NCBI RefSeq assembly: GCF_009831235.1
Contig: NZ_WUUL01000001.1
Coordinates: 186,001 to 250,000 of the forward strand
DNA from: Shimazuella alba
GTDB lineage: Bacteria > Bacillota > Bacilli > Thermoactinomycetales > Thermoactinomycetaceae
DNA: 64,000 nucleotides
Direction: 5' to 3'
Below the pieces are notes generated by a model. The model was given only the letters and a program-made list of their open reading frames with translations, was not told where the DNA came from and did no database searches. Within the stretch, counting starts at the first letter, position 1. Each line of letters opens with the position of its first letter. The position numbers were made by a program, and so were the translations under genes. Shown here in pieces: positions 36,965 through 46,190 of this stretch.

Positions 36965-37031
36965 TCTCCAAAAATATGCTACTCCTGTTATACGATATTC
37001 TACCAAAAAAAGAAATCAAAATTTGTCATCG

Positions 37032-37060
37032 TTGTTGTCTGTTTGTGAACATAGTATAAT
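37032..37060 (+). promoter_or_regulatory. asnS promoter
   Basis: TTGTTG (37032-37037), 17 bases, TATAAT (37055-37060), 36 bases before the asnS start. Confidence 0.6.
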
Positions 37061-37096
37061 TAAATTTACGTAAATGAACGGTTGGAGGATTGTCGA

Positions 37097-38386
37097 ATGA
37101 TAACAACAATTGCGAAGTTAAATGAACATATTGGAGAAGAAGTCAAACTGGGAGTTTGGATGTATAACAAACGGTCCAGCGGTAAGATTCAGTTTTTACA
37201 ATTACGTGATGGATCAGGAACAGTTCAAGGTGTTTTGGTCAAAAACCAAGTGGATACAAAGATTTGGGATAATGCAAAAAGTCTAACCCAAGAAAGCTCT
37301 CTCTATGTTTGGGGAAAAGTGAGAGAGGATGACCGAGCACCTTCAGGTTTCGAGCTTGATGTTACGAATTTGGAAGTCATACATATTGCCCAAGAGTACC
37401 CAATTGCAAACAAAGAACATGGTGTTGATTTTTTGTTGGACCATCGTCATTTGTGGATTCGATCCGAAAGACAGCGAGCCATCCTTAAAATACGTGCGGA
37501 AATTATTCGATCGATTCAATCATTCTTGGACAAAGATGGTTTCTCGCTGGTAGATCCTCCAGTTTTGACCCCATCTTCTTGTGAAGGAACGACAAATTTA
37601 TTTCACACCAAATATTTTGAAGAAGATGCCTATCTCACTCAGAGTGGACAGCTGTATATGGAAGCAGCTGCAATGGCTTTGGGGCGAGTTTATTCCTTTG
37701 GTCCTACGTTTCGTGCAGAAAAATCGAAAACACGTCGCCATTTGATTGAGTTTTGGATGATCGAACCAGAAATGGCTTTTGTCGATCATGAAGGGAATTT
37801 GGAAATTCAAGAAAAGCTGATTGAACATGTTGTTCAATCGGTTCTGGAAAATTGCAAGTTGGAGTTAAAAGTGCTGGGCAGAGATACAAGCAAATTAGAA
37901 AAGATCAAAGCTCCTTTCCCACGTATTACTTATGATGAAGCTGTAGACATACTACAAAAAGCCGGTGTTGATTTTACATGGGGTGACGATTTTGGTGCAC
38001 CTCATGAAACTTTACTAGCAGAAGCATTTGATCGTCCTTTATTCATTACAGAGTATCCAACGGGAATCAAAGCATTCTATATGAAGCCAAATCCAAATCG
38101 CCCAGAAGTTGTTTTATGTGCAGATATGATCGCTCCAGAAGGATACGGAGAAATCATAGGAGGAAGCCAAAGAATCGATGATCCAGAACTGCTGGAGCAA
38201 CGTTTCCAAGAACATGAACTTCCTGCAAAAGATTATGCTTGGTATATGGATTTACGTAGATATGGTACTGTTCCACACTCCGGTTTTGGACTAGGCTTGG
38301 AACGAACAGTGGCTTGGATCTGTGGTTTGGACCATGTCAGAGAGACCATACCGTTTCCAAGAATGTTAAATCGGATGTATCCATAA
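37097..38386 (+). CDS. asnS: Asparaginyl-tRNA synthetase
   Basis: Class IIb synthetase, 429 aa. OB-fold anticodon domain at the N terminus, then class II motif 2 [16 protein letters not shown] and motif 3 [32 protein letters not shown] and AEFWMIEPE-like text point to AsnRS and not AspRS. ATG 37097 is eight bases after TTGGAGG. Followed by dnaD, as in B. subtilis. Confidence 0.95.
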   Translation: MITTIAKLNEHIGEEVKLGVWMYNKRSSGKIQFLQLRDGSGTVQGVLVKNQVDTKIWDNAKSLTQESSLYVWGKVREDDRAPSGFELDVTNLEVIHIAQEYPIANKEHGVDFLLDHRHLWIRSERQRAILKIRAEIIRSIQSFLDKDGFSLVDPPVLTPSSCEGTTNLFHTKYFEEDAYLTQSGQLYMEAAAMALGRVYSFGPTFRAEKSKTRRHLIEFWMIEPEMAFVDHEGNLEIQEKLIEHVVQSVLENCKLELKVLGRDTSKLEKIKAPFPRITYDEAVDILQKAGVDFTWGDDFGAPHETLLAEAFDRPLFITEYPTGIKAFYMKPNPNRPEVVLCADMIAPEGYGEIIGGSQRIDDPELLEQRFQEHELPAKDYAWYMDLRRYGTVPHSGFGLGLERTVAWICGLDHVRETIPFPRMLNRMYP

Positions 38387-38411
38387 GATTTTACTGACAA
38401 GGGGTTTGCAA

Positions 38412-39110
38412 ATGAAAGGAAACGAAAAGATGCGTACCACATTGGTTCAGCTTCTACAAAAAGGAACCATCACGTTACCTGTTGCCCTTTTTACAGAGTA
38501 TAAACGCCTTGGTTTACGCGAAACGGAAGTTTTGCTTTTGACCCAGCTTCTTATTTTTCAAGAGAAGGAAAAAATCGCAGCACCTACTTTCCAAGAGCTT
38601 TCTTCACGCATGAATTTAACCATTCAAGAGATAGCTGATATGGTAGCGAAACTATCAAAGGATGGTTGGGTTGGAATCGGTTCAAAAGGAGAGAAGGGTT
38701 ATGATCTTTCCCTTATCTATGAGCGCCTCATAGCTAGTATTGAAGAAGAGGAAGAAGATTACACCCAAATCCAAATAGATTCGGATGAGCAATATCAATC
38801 GATTTTTCATCTTATGGAACAGGAATTTGGTAGACCATTATCTCCAAATGAGTGTGAACACATTATCAAGTGGCTGGATGAAGATTTTTACCCAGAAGAA
38901 TTAATTGTTACTGCTTTACGTGAAGCCATTTATTGTGAAAAGGTGTCAGTGCGATACATGGATCGTATCTTGATGGAATGGGAAAGACATCAGATCCGGA
39001 CTGCAGAACAAGCTGTACATTTTTCTAAACGATTTAGACAAGCAGAAGCTCCTGTCCAGACAAAACGACCCGCATCAGATTTTACTTTTTATAATTGGTT
39101 AGAAGGTTAA
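38412..39110 (+). CDS. dnaD: Replication initiation protein DnaD
   Basis: Primosome component that helps load the helicase at the origin. The N-terminal winged-helix DnaD domain spans residues 1-100 (LRETEVLLLTQLLIFQ, a wing near GIGSKGEKG) and the C-terminal DnaB-like domain follows (FEQEFGRPLSPNECEHI type motif, YMDRILMEWERHQI). 232 aa. I choose ATG 38412 after AAGGGG; ATG 38430 is possible. In B. subtilis nth follows, but here a terminator and an unrelated gene do. Confidence 0.93.
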   Translation: MKGNEKMRTTLVQLLQKGTITLPVALFTEYKRLGLRETEVLLLTQLLIFQEKEKIAAPTFQELSSRMNLTIQEIADMVAKLSKDGWVGIGSKGEKGYDLSLIYERLIASIEEEEEDYTQIQIDSDEQYQSIFHLMEQEFGRPLSPNECEHIIKWLDEDFYPEELIVTALREAIYCEKVSVRYMDRILMEWERHQIRTAEQAVHFSKRFRQAEAPVQTKRPASDFTFYNWLEG

Positions 39111-39111
39111 C

Positions 39112-39143
39112 AATGAAGCCATCCCGTAAAGGATGGCTTCATT
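39112..39143. terminator. Terminator after dnaD
   Basis: AATGAAGCCATCC, six-base loop, GGATGGCTTCATT. It also lies just past the 3' end of the leftward repeat-protein gene. Confidence 0.8.
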
Positions 39144-39148
39144 ATGGT

Positions 39149-39811
39149 TTATTGGAAAATATCCTTAAACCAAGTAGCGGTTGGTTTCCAAATATGGTTG
39201 TGCAACCATCGAAAAGGTGGTGCAATTATATGTTGATATATCCACTTCAACGGGAGATAGATCAAGTTCACGCTAATCCATTTCAAAGGAATCCATATGA
39301 GGGTAATAGTGATCCATCTAATGGGAATCCATAATATATAATATAATCCTTGCCCTATTACACGGAATAACCATGCAACTGCAACGTATGACCAGTGCGC
39401 GACTACTACAATAACTTCGTTCCATATCCAGTTGAAAATAGCATATATCCCATGTTTCCAAAGCCAAACAATCGGATAAATGATGATGTAATAGATGACA
39501 GGATATAGAATAGTAGACCAAACCCAAACAAATAGATAACGCCAGATGAATAACAGCACAGGCAGCAACACATATTGCCACAACCAACTTAGTGGTAACC
39601 AGATCACATAATAAAGCGGATATCCAATTATGTATTTTAGGATAAAGCGAATAACAGGTTCAAGTATATGAATCCATAGCCACTGACAAGGTGTCATGAT
39701 TAGATAAATCCATATCCACTCTATGACCTTGTAGATGAAATAAAATGGAAAGTATATAACTAGTGCTATCCCTCGCGCTAATCCCTTTACTATTTTTCCG
39801 AATTCCTCCAT
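39149..39811 (-). CDS. Aromatic-rich membrane protein built of about 12-residue repeats
   Basis: 220 aa, with an extraordinary content of Trp, Tyr and Ile. After a short MEEFGKIVKGLARG start, almost the whole chain is a 12-residue tandem pattern, clearest at the C terminus: IPIRWITITLIW, IPLKWISVNLIY, LPLKWIYQHIIA, PPFRWLHNHIWK. Each unit has a proline then W four residues later, with a basic residue before W in the last ones. The rest is hydrophobic, so it should lie in or on the membrane. I know no function. RBS GAGGAG; ATG 39811 preferred. Upstream AT-rich sequence to 40227 holds no gene. Confidence 0.65.
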   Translation of the reverse strand: MEEFGKIVKGLARGIALVIYFPFYFIYKVIEWIWIYLIMTPCQWLWIHILEPVIRFILKYIIGYPLYYVIWLPLSWLWQYVLLPVLLFIWRYLFVWVWSTILYPVIYYIIIYPIVWLWKHGIYAIFNWIWNEVIVVVAHWSYVAVAWLFRVIGQGLYYILWIPIRWITITLIWIPLKWISVNLIYLPLKWIYQHIIAPPFRWLHNHIWKPTATWFKDIFQ

Positions 39812-40227
39812 ATAGTCTCCTCTTCTATTCACGAATTCGAATTAAAAAATGGAAAGCTTAAAGTTTTTCATTCGTATCCATATAATAAAAGAAATAAATA
39901 CAATGCAAAAGATTAAAAGGATCCATTTATGTAAAAAAAAGGAAATAATTAGGTGTTCAATTTCTTTTCCGATTGAAAAGATAGCAGTATATATAAATAG
40001 AGAAACGTATTAACAAGAGTTTCTTCCTTATATAGAATATTACCTCTACTTGAGCAAATCGACTTACAGAAATATCTAAATCAATGATTAAGCATCACAA
40101 AGTAACCTCTTCACTTCTGGTAAAGGTGTGCCTTCTTGAGCTTAAGCATAGATCCAGTCAATGATCTCTTGTTTTCGTTCTTTCCTAAGAGAAGAGAGTC
40201 CTTGTGAGACATGGCTTCCATCCTGGG
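39812..40227. other. AT-rich non-coding stretch
   Basis: Upstream region of the repeat protein and the 3' flank of the transposase pseudogene. No ORF with a ribosome binding site. The end of the IS element must lie in here, but I could not pick its terminal repeat. Confidence 0.4.
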
Positions 40228-41293
40228 TTAGCCCCTGGGGTGGGCTTCACAATAGAGATAGATCAGCAACAAGAGCAAAAGAAAACGACGAATCGCAGAA
40301 ATATAGCGAATCTGGTATCGTTCCATGAAAAACATGGACTTCATGGTTTGGAAAAACGTTTCAATTGCCCAGCGGCAAGAGTAGTGGTGAAGTAAGGATT
40401 CCTAGTTAGTGCTACATCCGTACTCAAAAACAGGCGAAGGGAGTTGGAGTCACCAAACTTTCCCTTGGGCCAACAAAAGAGGACGATGGCATTCGGGAGG
40501 TAGTTAAGAGAGCCTTCATACTGGTAAACATAGTACAAATCATCCCACGGTCACAAGGTGGGTTTCAGATTTAGGTATGTGCAAGGCAAATTCATTCGCT
40601 TTGGTACGAACTCCGACTGGATATAGGATACGGTTAATTTTGAGTCCCCCTACTACCTGTAAACCCTTTTGAGAAGCGGCATCGAGCAAGGAAACACAGG
40701 TGTACCATGTATCCATTAGCAAATAAGCTGGAAGATCGAAGTCAGGAAGCAACTGGATCAATTCTTTCGCCAGATTAATTCGGCTCACTCCATCTTTGTT
40801 ATAGATCCGACAGCGAACGGAAGGTGAAGATTTCCACATCGAAGGAAGAGCATAACGAGATTATGTCCCCGGATGGGCTTCCCCTTCACGTGAGAAAAAT
40901 GAAAAATCCGTTCCCTCTATGCCCTGTGTAGCAAGGGATGAAGGTTTCTTTTTTTTTTCATGAGACTGTCATCGAGAAGGACATAAATAGGAAAACCTGT
41001 TTTTTTCGAATGCACTTGTATCTGAGTGATGCTTTGTCTGGGAATCCATCTTTCTAGCCATCCATCGTTCCAAACCCCTTTGTGAAGAAAATGGGACAGC
41101 GTAGTCCGATGGCATGTCTCATAACTAAGGTCATGCAAATCTGTCAAGGTTCCAGAAAAGCCTTTTTCCGTAGCTCCATTCAAAAAATGACCATGTGTCG
41201 TAGGGCTGTCTTGGAAAACTGAAGATCGAAACGCTGATCTTTTAGATACTGTTGAATGTTTTCCTGAAGTGGTAAGCTAACCTTACGAGACAT
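40228..41293 (-). pseudogene. IS4/IS701-type DDE transposase pseudogene
   Basis: Starts with MSRKVSLPLQENIQQYLKDQ and can be followed through several frame breaks. Catalytic regions are still legible: first D in YVLLDDSLMKKK, second D in AYLLMDTWYTCVSLL followed by QKGLQVVGGLK, and the IS4-type YREK box in YSCRWAIETFFQTMK. It ends YLYCEAHPRG and stop. At least three frameshifts or stops, so inactive. Confidence 0.85.
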
Positions 41294-41496
41294 GATTCTT
41301 CTTCCTTTGCAGAGTTATTGGTGTAGGAACTTATAGCTTTCTACAAAGGGAGGCCCATGTTTTCTTTTTTATGCAATTGTAAATTTATTCAAGCGTCGAG
41401 TAACCAATTAAGATTCACAAGAGTCACTATTGAAAAAATAAATTGTTATCTTTATACTAAAGATAATTGTTGTCGTAACACCTCTAGGAGGATGTC

Positions 41497-41793
41497 ATGG
41501 CCCAGCAGCTGGCACTCAACACCGAGAACGGTACCACCATCAAGGTGGAGGGTACCGAGATCGTGTTCGTGTTCGACGGGCATGAGGTCACCCTCTCGGA
41601 AGATGGTACGTGCTTCCGCGTCGAGTCGGAGGTCAACCAGAATCCCACCCCCTACTGGGTGCAGACCCCCCGGGAGAACTCCCGCGTGCGGATCTTCAAC
41701 TGGTGGCTGAAGGTGGAGGACGGTGTCCTCCTTGCCTTGATGGACGAAGAGAGGAAGCAGTGGGAGGCGACTGTCTACTCCAACCTCCTGTAG
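41497..41793 (+). CDS. Hypothetical 98-aa protein of foreign GC-rich composition
   Basis: TAGGAGG six bases before ATG. Sequence begins MAQQLALNTENGTTIKVEGT and contains ten or so beta-strand-like alternations (VFVFDGHEVTLSEDG, FRVESEVNQ, FNWWLKVEDGVLLALMDE), so an all-beta small fold is likely. Nearly every third codon base is G or C, in strong contrast with flanking DNA. No family recognised; a phage or plasmid source is my guess. Probably autonomous, with hairpins downstream (41841-41878, 41925-41952). Confidence 0.6.
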   Translation: MAQQLALNTENGTTIKVEGTEIVFVFDGHEVTLSEDGTCFRVESEVNQNPTPYWVQTPRENSRVRIFNWWLKVEDGVLLALMDEERKQWEATVYSNLL

Positions 41794-41840
41794 TCCCCGC
41801 AAGGGAATGTTGCCCCCTTCCCAAAAGAAGGAGGTAATAG

Positions 41841-41878
41841 GCTCTATCCCATGATGAAGTTTGTCATTCGGATAGAGC
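41841..41878 (+). terminator. GC-rich hairpin after the 98-aa gene
   Basis: GCTCTATCC (41841-41849) pairs with GGATAGAGC (41870-41878). No T run, so it may be an RNA-stabilising stem. Confidence 0.4.
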
Positions 41879-41924
41879 AGTGCGAATAATGTTTAAGCAT
41901 ATACAAGGTTCCATAAGATCAAAC

Positions 41925-41966
41925 AGACTATACAAAAATAAATGTATAGTCTGTTGCGTTTTTTTC
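41925..41966 (+). terminator. Terminator
   Basis: AGACTATACA, eight-base loop, TGTATAGTCT, then GTTGCGTTTTTTT. Confidence 0.75.
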
Positions 41967-42155
41967 CTTCAACCTTTTTATATACCCAAATTTATTACTC
42001 CTTTAGTCAAACAATTCACTAACACCTTATTCCAGATTCGCTCGCTTGGGATTTTTTGTATCCATTTTTGCTCAAGTGGAAATATTACTATATTTCCTCA
42101 CTTATATGAAAAAGGGCAGGAAAAAGATGAATATTAATGATTGGTCTTCTATTGA

Positions 42156-42527
42156 GTGTTTGTTTCCGAGACTTCTAATTCAAGTGTAAATTCAAAACAA
42201 TTTGAACAAGGGAAATATGGTAAACCCATGCAGCCTATATCAGAAGGAGAATTTGGAGAAAAAGAACGTGATTTTCTTGTGTATCTAGGAAAATATAGTG
42301 GCAAAAATTATAATGAGGCGGCCATTCGCGGTGCGATTGAACAAGTCCCTACTACCTGTACAAGAGAGAAGTATTTGCAATTCCTCTATTCCTTCGCTGC
42401 AGAAGATTATCGCCCATTTATTAAAAATTTCCAAAATCCTTCTACAGATATTCAAACGAGTTTGCCTAAAGTAAATGGGAAAATTGTAGCAAATGATCGT
42501 GGTACAATAAATTTATTGAAGGTATAG
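42156..42527 (+). pseudogene. Probable frameshifted lipoprotein, function unknown
   Basis: The open frame FVSETSNSSVNSKQFEQGKY... runs to 42527 (SGKNYNEAAIRGAIEQVP, KYLQFLYSFAAEDYRPFIKN). It lacks a sensible start, but just upstream another frame reads MKKGRKKMNI and MIGLLLSVC, a lipoprotein signal, with a GGGCAGG site. Joining them needs a one-base shift near 42150. The best explanation is a decayed secreted lipoprotein. Family not recognised. Confidence 0.45.
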
Positions 42528-42557
42528 ATAAGAAAAGACAGGAAAAAAGGGATATTT

Positions 42558-42629
42558 ATGATGAAGGACAGGAAATGCATTGACTCAATAGAAGCAAAAA
42601 GACTAACGAGTATTCACAGTAAGAAATAA
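42558..42629 (+). other. Micro-ORF, 23 residues
   Basis: MMKDRKCIDSIEAKRLTSIH then SKK and stop, after AAAAGGG. A basic peptide. Low evidence on its own; noted because another micro-ORF with an excellent site follows. Confidence 0.2.
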
Positions 42630-42722
42630 ATAGTGATAGGAATAGAATTTCATGGAAAGATTTGCATAATCAAAGGAATCATGTAAAAAAGTATGTTGTT
42701 TTCTATATACAAAGGAGCTATA

Positions 42723-42824
42723 TTGTCGGTAAAAAATATACGTGCAAGATGTGCAATGCTAGAAATACTAGATATGTATAAATGCAATAATCATTGTTGG
42801 CAGGTAAACGCTGCTTGCAATTAG
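42723..42824 (+). CDS. Cys-rich 33-residue micro-ORF
   Basis: AAAGGAG (42711-42717) stands five bases before TTG, a near-ideal site. The peptide has cysteines at 10, 21, 25 and 32; the last part is YKCNNHCWQVNAACN. A rho-independent terminator follows 15 bases after the stop, so the ORF has the layout of a complete small gene. It could be a bacteriocin, signal or metal-binding peptide; no modification or export enzyme is adjacent. The DUF418 gene begins 370 bases downstream. Confidence 0.4.
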   Translation: MSVKNIRARCAMLEILDMYKCNNHCWQVNAACN

Positions 42825-42839
42825 AAAATTTTGTGTGAA

Positions 42840-42869
42840 ACCCTTTCAGTATCCTTAAGCTGAAAGGGT
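42840..42869 (+). terminator. Terminator after the Cys-rich micro-ORF
   Basis: ACCCTTTCAG pairs with CTGAAAGGGT, followed by ATATTCATTTTTG. Confidence 0.8.
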
Positions 42870-43193
42870 ATATTCATTTTTGGGGTCTTGCATATCGAAA
42901 TGCACCATTTCCAACTGTATAGATGTTTTTTCTAAAAGGTTGCCTATTGATTGGTCGCATGGTATTCTGTTGATTAGATGATCAAATTTTTAATCGAACA
43001 ATCAATGTGATATATACTTGGACATGTTTATGATGGCTGAGCATTATGCTGACTCATGTAGAGAGTAAATTTAATCAAGGAAGTTATAAGTACTGGATTA
43101 AAGCAAACAAGTCGCCATTTTATACGATCATCGTATTGCACCTAGAGACGAGTCAAGGAAAAATTGTCATAAAAGATAGAGGGAGAGAGCGAT

Positions 43194-44345
43194 ATGGGAC
43201 AGCAAAGAAGCGAAGTTACGAAGATGAGATCCATTTCACTCGACCTAGCGAGAGGGTTTATGCTTTTATTAATTGCATTAGCTCATGCACCCCTATTTCT
43301 ATATGTTTCTGAACCAGGGATGATTAGTCGTCCGGAAAGTGTGGGTATTTTAGATATACTCTTAAATTCAATAGGTGAAATTTTTATCGATAACCGTTCC
43401 CGCCCCTTATTTGCTGTGTTATTTGGTTACGGATTGGTATTCATGTTCGACAAACAATTGTCAAAGGGAAAATCTAAAATAGAGGCAAGAAAAGTTATGA
43501 AACGGCGTTCTTTCTTTTTGATTTTGTTTGGATTTATATTAGCTGTGTTTATCGGTGGGCAAGATATATTAATGGCTTATGGTTCTGCTGGTCTTTTGGT
43601 AGGATGGTTGCTATTACGTGATAATAAAACTTTAATGACGGCAACAACTATCGTCACAACTGTATTCATCCTATATATTCCATTTTTGTGGGGATTCCTT
43701 TTAGAAGACAATGGCAGCTATGGTTTTAGCTCGGAGTTTTCTAGAAATGATTATTACTTGCAATCATTCATGGAAGCCCTTGTTTATTTTCCTTATATTC
43801 CTATATTCATTCATTTACTTTTTCCTATCCTTCCCTCTGTGCTAATAGGGATTTGGTTCGGAAGAATACATTTATTAACGAACTCGCATCAGCAAAATAA
43901 ATTAAAAATGATAGCTATCATTGGGATTCTAATTTCTATTCTAGGCGCTTTGCCTTTTGTTTTTGTTGGTGAATTATGGGGGCCGAGTCTGTTTTTAGCG
44001 GGTGTCCTCTATGGTATTCAAGTCATAACTGGTACGGTTGGTGGAATTGGATATGCAGCATTATTTGGGGTTCTTGGTAACCGGATAAAAGAACCGGGTT
44101 GGGTAACAAATTCAATAAATGCATTAGGGAGGAGGTCGCTTACATTTTTTGTTTTTAATGAGATATTGCTAGTCATTCTATTATCACCTGTCTCACTCGG
44201 TTTAGGGGGGATATTAAATAATACTGGTGTCACTTTTGTTGCTATTTCGATATGGATTTTATCCGTAGTTACGGCAAGCATTTTAGAAAAGTATAAGATA
44301 AGTGGACCTCTTGAAACTCTCATGCGTGTACTCGTGTATAAATGA
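43194..44345 (+). CDS. DUF418 (YeiB-like) membrane protein
   Basis: 383 aa with about nine membrane helices. MRSISLDLARGFMLLLIALAHAP at the N terminus is the YeiB-type opening, RPLFAVLFGYGLVFMFD the second conserved helix, and the DUF418 domain with NALGRRSLTFFVFNEI lies near the C terminus. Related to acyltransferase-like membrane proteins; no function established. RBS GGGAGAGA before ATG 43194. Confidence 0.82.
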   Translation: MGQQRSEVTKMRSISLDLARGFMLLLIALAHAPLFLYVSEPGMISRPESVGILDILLNSIGEIFIDNRSRPLFAVLFGYGLVFMFDKQLSKGKSKIEARKVMKRRSFFLILFGFILAVFIGGQDILMAYGSAGLLVGWLLLRDNKTLMTATTIVTTVFILYIPFLWGFLLEDNGSYGFSSEFSRNDYYLQSFMEALVYFPYIPIFIHLLFPILPSVLIGIWFGRIHLLTNSHQQNKLKMIAIIGILISILGALPFVFVGELWGPSLFLAGVLYGIQVITGTVGGIGYAALFGVLGNRIKEPGWVTNSINALGRRSLTFFVFNEILLVILLSPVSLGLGGILNNTGVTFVAISIWILSVVTASILEKYKISGPLETLMRVLVYK

Positions 44346-44372
44346 TCGAAAGAGAAATTGACTTTTTTATGA

Positions 44373-44567
44373 GTGGTTGCCCTTTCTATCCAGAATCTAG
44401 TAATCGTTCATTTTGCTGAGCAAGAAAATCAAACAAAAGTAGCGATGAAAAAGTATTTAAACTCCGTGGAAGAACGAGATGAAGTAGTTCAAAAGTATGG
44501 AGCAGTAGAAGGGGCAAAATCAACACTGAATCGATTAGATGACATATTACGGTTGTTTATTAAATAG
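44373..44567 (+). pseudogene. SRPBCC/AHSA1-domain fragment
   Basis: The last 35 codons, YLNSVEERDEVVQKYGAVEG followed by LNRLDDILRLF, match the C-terminal helix of SRPBCC (START-like) proteins, usually RDxxxxxGAxEGxxxTLxRLxxxL. The N-terminal beta sheet is missing and the preceding part is out of frame, so this is the 3' stub of a deleted gene. Confidence 0.6.
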
Positions 44568-45412
44568 TGAGAAATATAAATAACGGAGGAATTAAAATAA
44601 GAGAAGTAGTTTTATATGAACGACACATCTTTGCTTGGAGATAATTGTTTGATAGATGTAATATTCATAATATATAGTTTTTTAGTTATCTTATAATAAT
44701 AAAAGTGTAGTAAGAGAACGCTATCACAAGGATGGTGAAAAGAGAGTGATTTGGAGGGATTCATGTTTTTAGGAGAGACTAAAAAGTTCCGTTAAAGCTA
44801 TGATGGATAGAACTGTGTGGAGTCTCGGACTACGAACGGAATCGCTGTTCAGTTCCGAGACTATTCTTCCCCTGTGGAGACGCTCGATTTAGAAATTCGT
44901 CGCGTTCATCGGGCAGTAATCTAGCAGCCTAACAGAACCAAAATCCCTCTAAGTGGTGCTCGTTTATAAGTAGTAAAGATATGCTAATTATTTAGAACTT
45001 TTGTTGAGCATTTTTTATTTGTTTGTTAGGGGAAGGATAGCTTTATATTTGAGGCAATGTTATAAAATCATTTATAAAAACTAGATAGTACAAAAAATCT
45101 ATGGGTATTCCTTCCGTGATTTGTAATTGATACGAATCGGTCCACGCAGTGATTCTTCTGTGTGGACTTTAAATTTTATTTTGGGTAATCTTGACAATAA
45201 GGATCTTTTCTACTTTATTGACTCCTAGTATCAGATGAGGTAAAAAGGATCCTATCCTACGACTTGTACAGTAAACGTCTCACTCCCTAGGAAGCCAGGT
45301 GGTTTTATCGAGGTATTTGTTTTTTAGAATAGAGTTGCTTCTATTAGTAGAGATATCTATAATATAAACAGGGAAGGAGAACTTCCTGTACACACAGAGA
45401 GAAAGGTCAACC
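44568..45412. other. Non-coding stretch with two stem-loops
   Basis: No ORF found. AGTCTCGGA (44821-44829) pairs with TCCGAGACT (44854-44862) around a 24-base loop. GTCCACGCAG (45140-45149) pairs with CTGTGTGGAC (45158-45167) followed by TTTAAATTTT and looks like a terminator, but no gene precedes it. The 44760-44930 part is GC-richer and may be the ghost of a gene or an untranslated RNA. GGAAG-GAGAA-CTTCC at 45371-45385 lies in the leader of the next gene. Confidence 0.4.
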
Positions 45413-45715
45413 ATGGCTAAGCTTGTGGGCAACGAGGCTGAACAGAAGAAGCTGATCCAGATGGTGAAGCGTGCTAACCTGAGGTCTGAATCGGACAGGA
45501 AGAAGATCGTTCTTGCTGTGAAGCAGTTCTCAGATTATGAGGCCGCTTTTTCGACGTTCGGAGATAATGGTACTCATATTGGTGAAGTTTACATGGTGTG
45601 TGCGGGTCCTGAGAAAATGGTTCGAGCTGGATATAGCAAGACTCGTAAGGACGCCATGGATAACTACGACAAGGCCATTGCATACGCTGAAAAGCACAAG
45701 AATGAGCTTACGTAA
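45413..45715 (+). CDS. Hypothetical 100-aa protein of foreign composition
   Basis: MAKLVGNEAEQKKLIQMVKR, a basic helical N terminus, then VLAVKQFSDYEAAFSTFGDN and EVYMVCAGPEKMVRAGYSKT, ending with a KAIAYAEKHKNEL helix. It reads as a compact alpha/beta phage-type protein; no family recognised. RBS AAAGG nine bases before ATG. GC-ending codons are far more frequent than in the host genes. It has its own GC-rich hairpin 18 bases after the stop. Confidence 0.6.
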   Translation: MAKLVGNEAEQKKLIQMVKRANLRSESDRKKIVLAVKQFSDYEAAFSTFGDNGTHIGEVYMVCAGPEKMVRAGYSKTRKDAMDNYDKAIAYAEKHKNELT

Positions 45716-45732
45716 CATGGTATGACCAAAGA

Positions 45733-45776
45733 AAGTGGTGGGCGACCTGCGTCGTCCGCCACTTCGTGGTTTTATC
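45733..45776 (+). terminator. Terminator of the 100-aa foreign gene
   Basis: 14-base stem AAGTGGTGGGCGAC / GTCGTCCGCCACTT (two G-T pairs), loop CTGC, then CGTGGTTTT. Confidence 0.7.
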
Positions 45777-45922
45777 GATCAAACGATTATCTCTCATTTG
45801 AAATGAAAGGTACTAAATGGGCATTGACCAAGGAAATACGCCAATTTCACCAAGAAAAAGCTAAGCAAGAATAGATCATGGAATGATGTAGTTTCCTCAC
45901 TTCGTATTAGATAAATAGCAAT

Positions 45923-45972
45923 AAGAAAACCACTTGATCTCTATGGCATAGAGATCAAGTGGTTTTCTTATA
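45923..45972. terminator. 22-base-pair perfect hairpin
   Basis: AAGAAAACCACTTGATCTCTAT, three-base loop, exact complement to 45969. Flanking A/T runs allow termination in both directions. It isolates the catabolic operon from the accessory DNA to its left. Confidence 0.75.
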
Positions 45973-46091
45973 ACAAGATTCTTATTCTAGTTCATCAAGT
46001 ATTTTACATTTCTTGGGCAAATTAGAGTTCGTTGATCAGTTGCTGGTTCTACCTCATGCCCATAAGCTAAGACATGTACTGTGACCCCTAC

Positions 46092-46154
46092 TTGACTGTT
46101 GTGTATCTTCTATCATATGATATTTACAAATGTAATTATAAAGAACAAATGTAA
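46092..46154 (+). promoter_or_regulatory. Promoter and tandem operator of the aco-like operon
   Basis: TTGACT (46092-46097), 18 bases, TATGAT (46116-46121). Operator site 1, TTTACAAATGTAAT at 46123-46136, starts one base after the -10 and contains the dyad TTACA-AA-TGTAA. Site 2, GAACA-AA-TGTAA, is at 46143-46154. The same site 1, a six-base spacer and GAACA recur at the gutM promoter, so the SorC-family regulator encoded between them is the likely ligand. Confidence 0.75.
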
Positions 46155-46190
46155 CAAACGGATTCGTTATGGAGAAATAGGAGGATGAAT

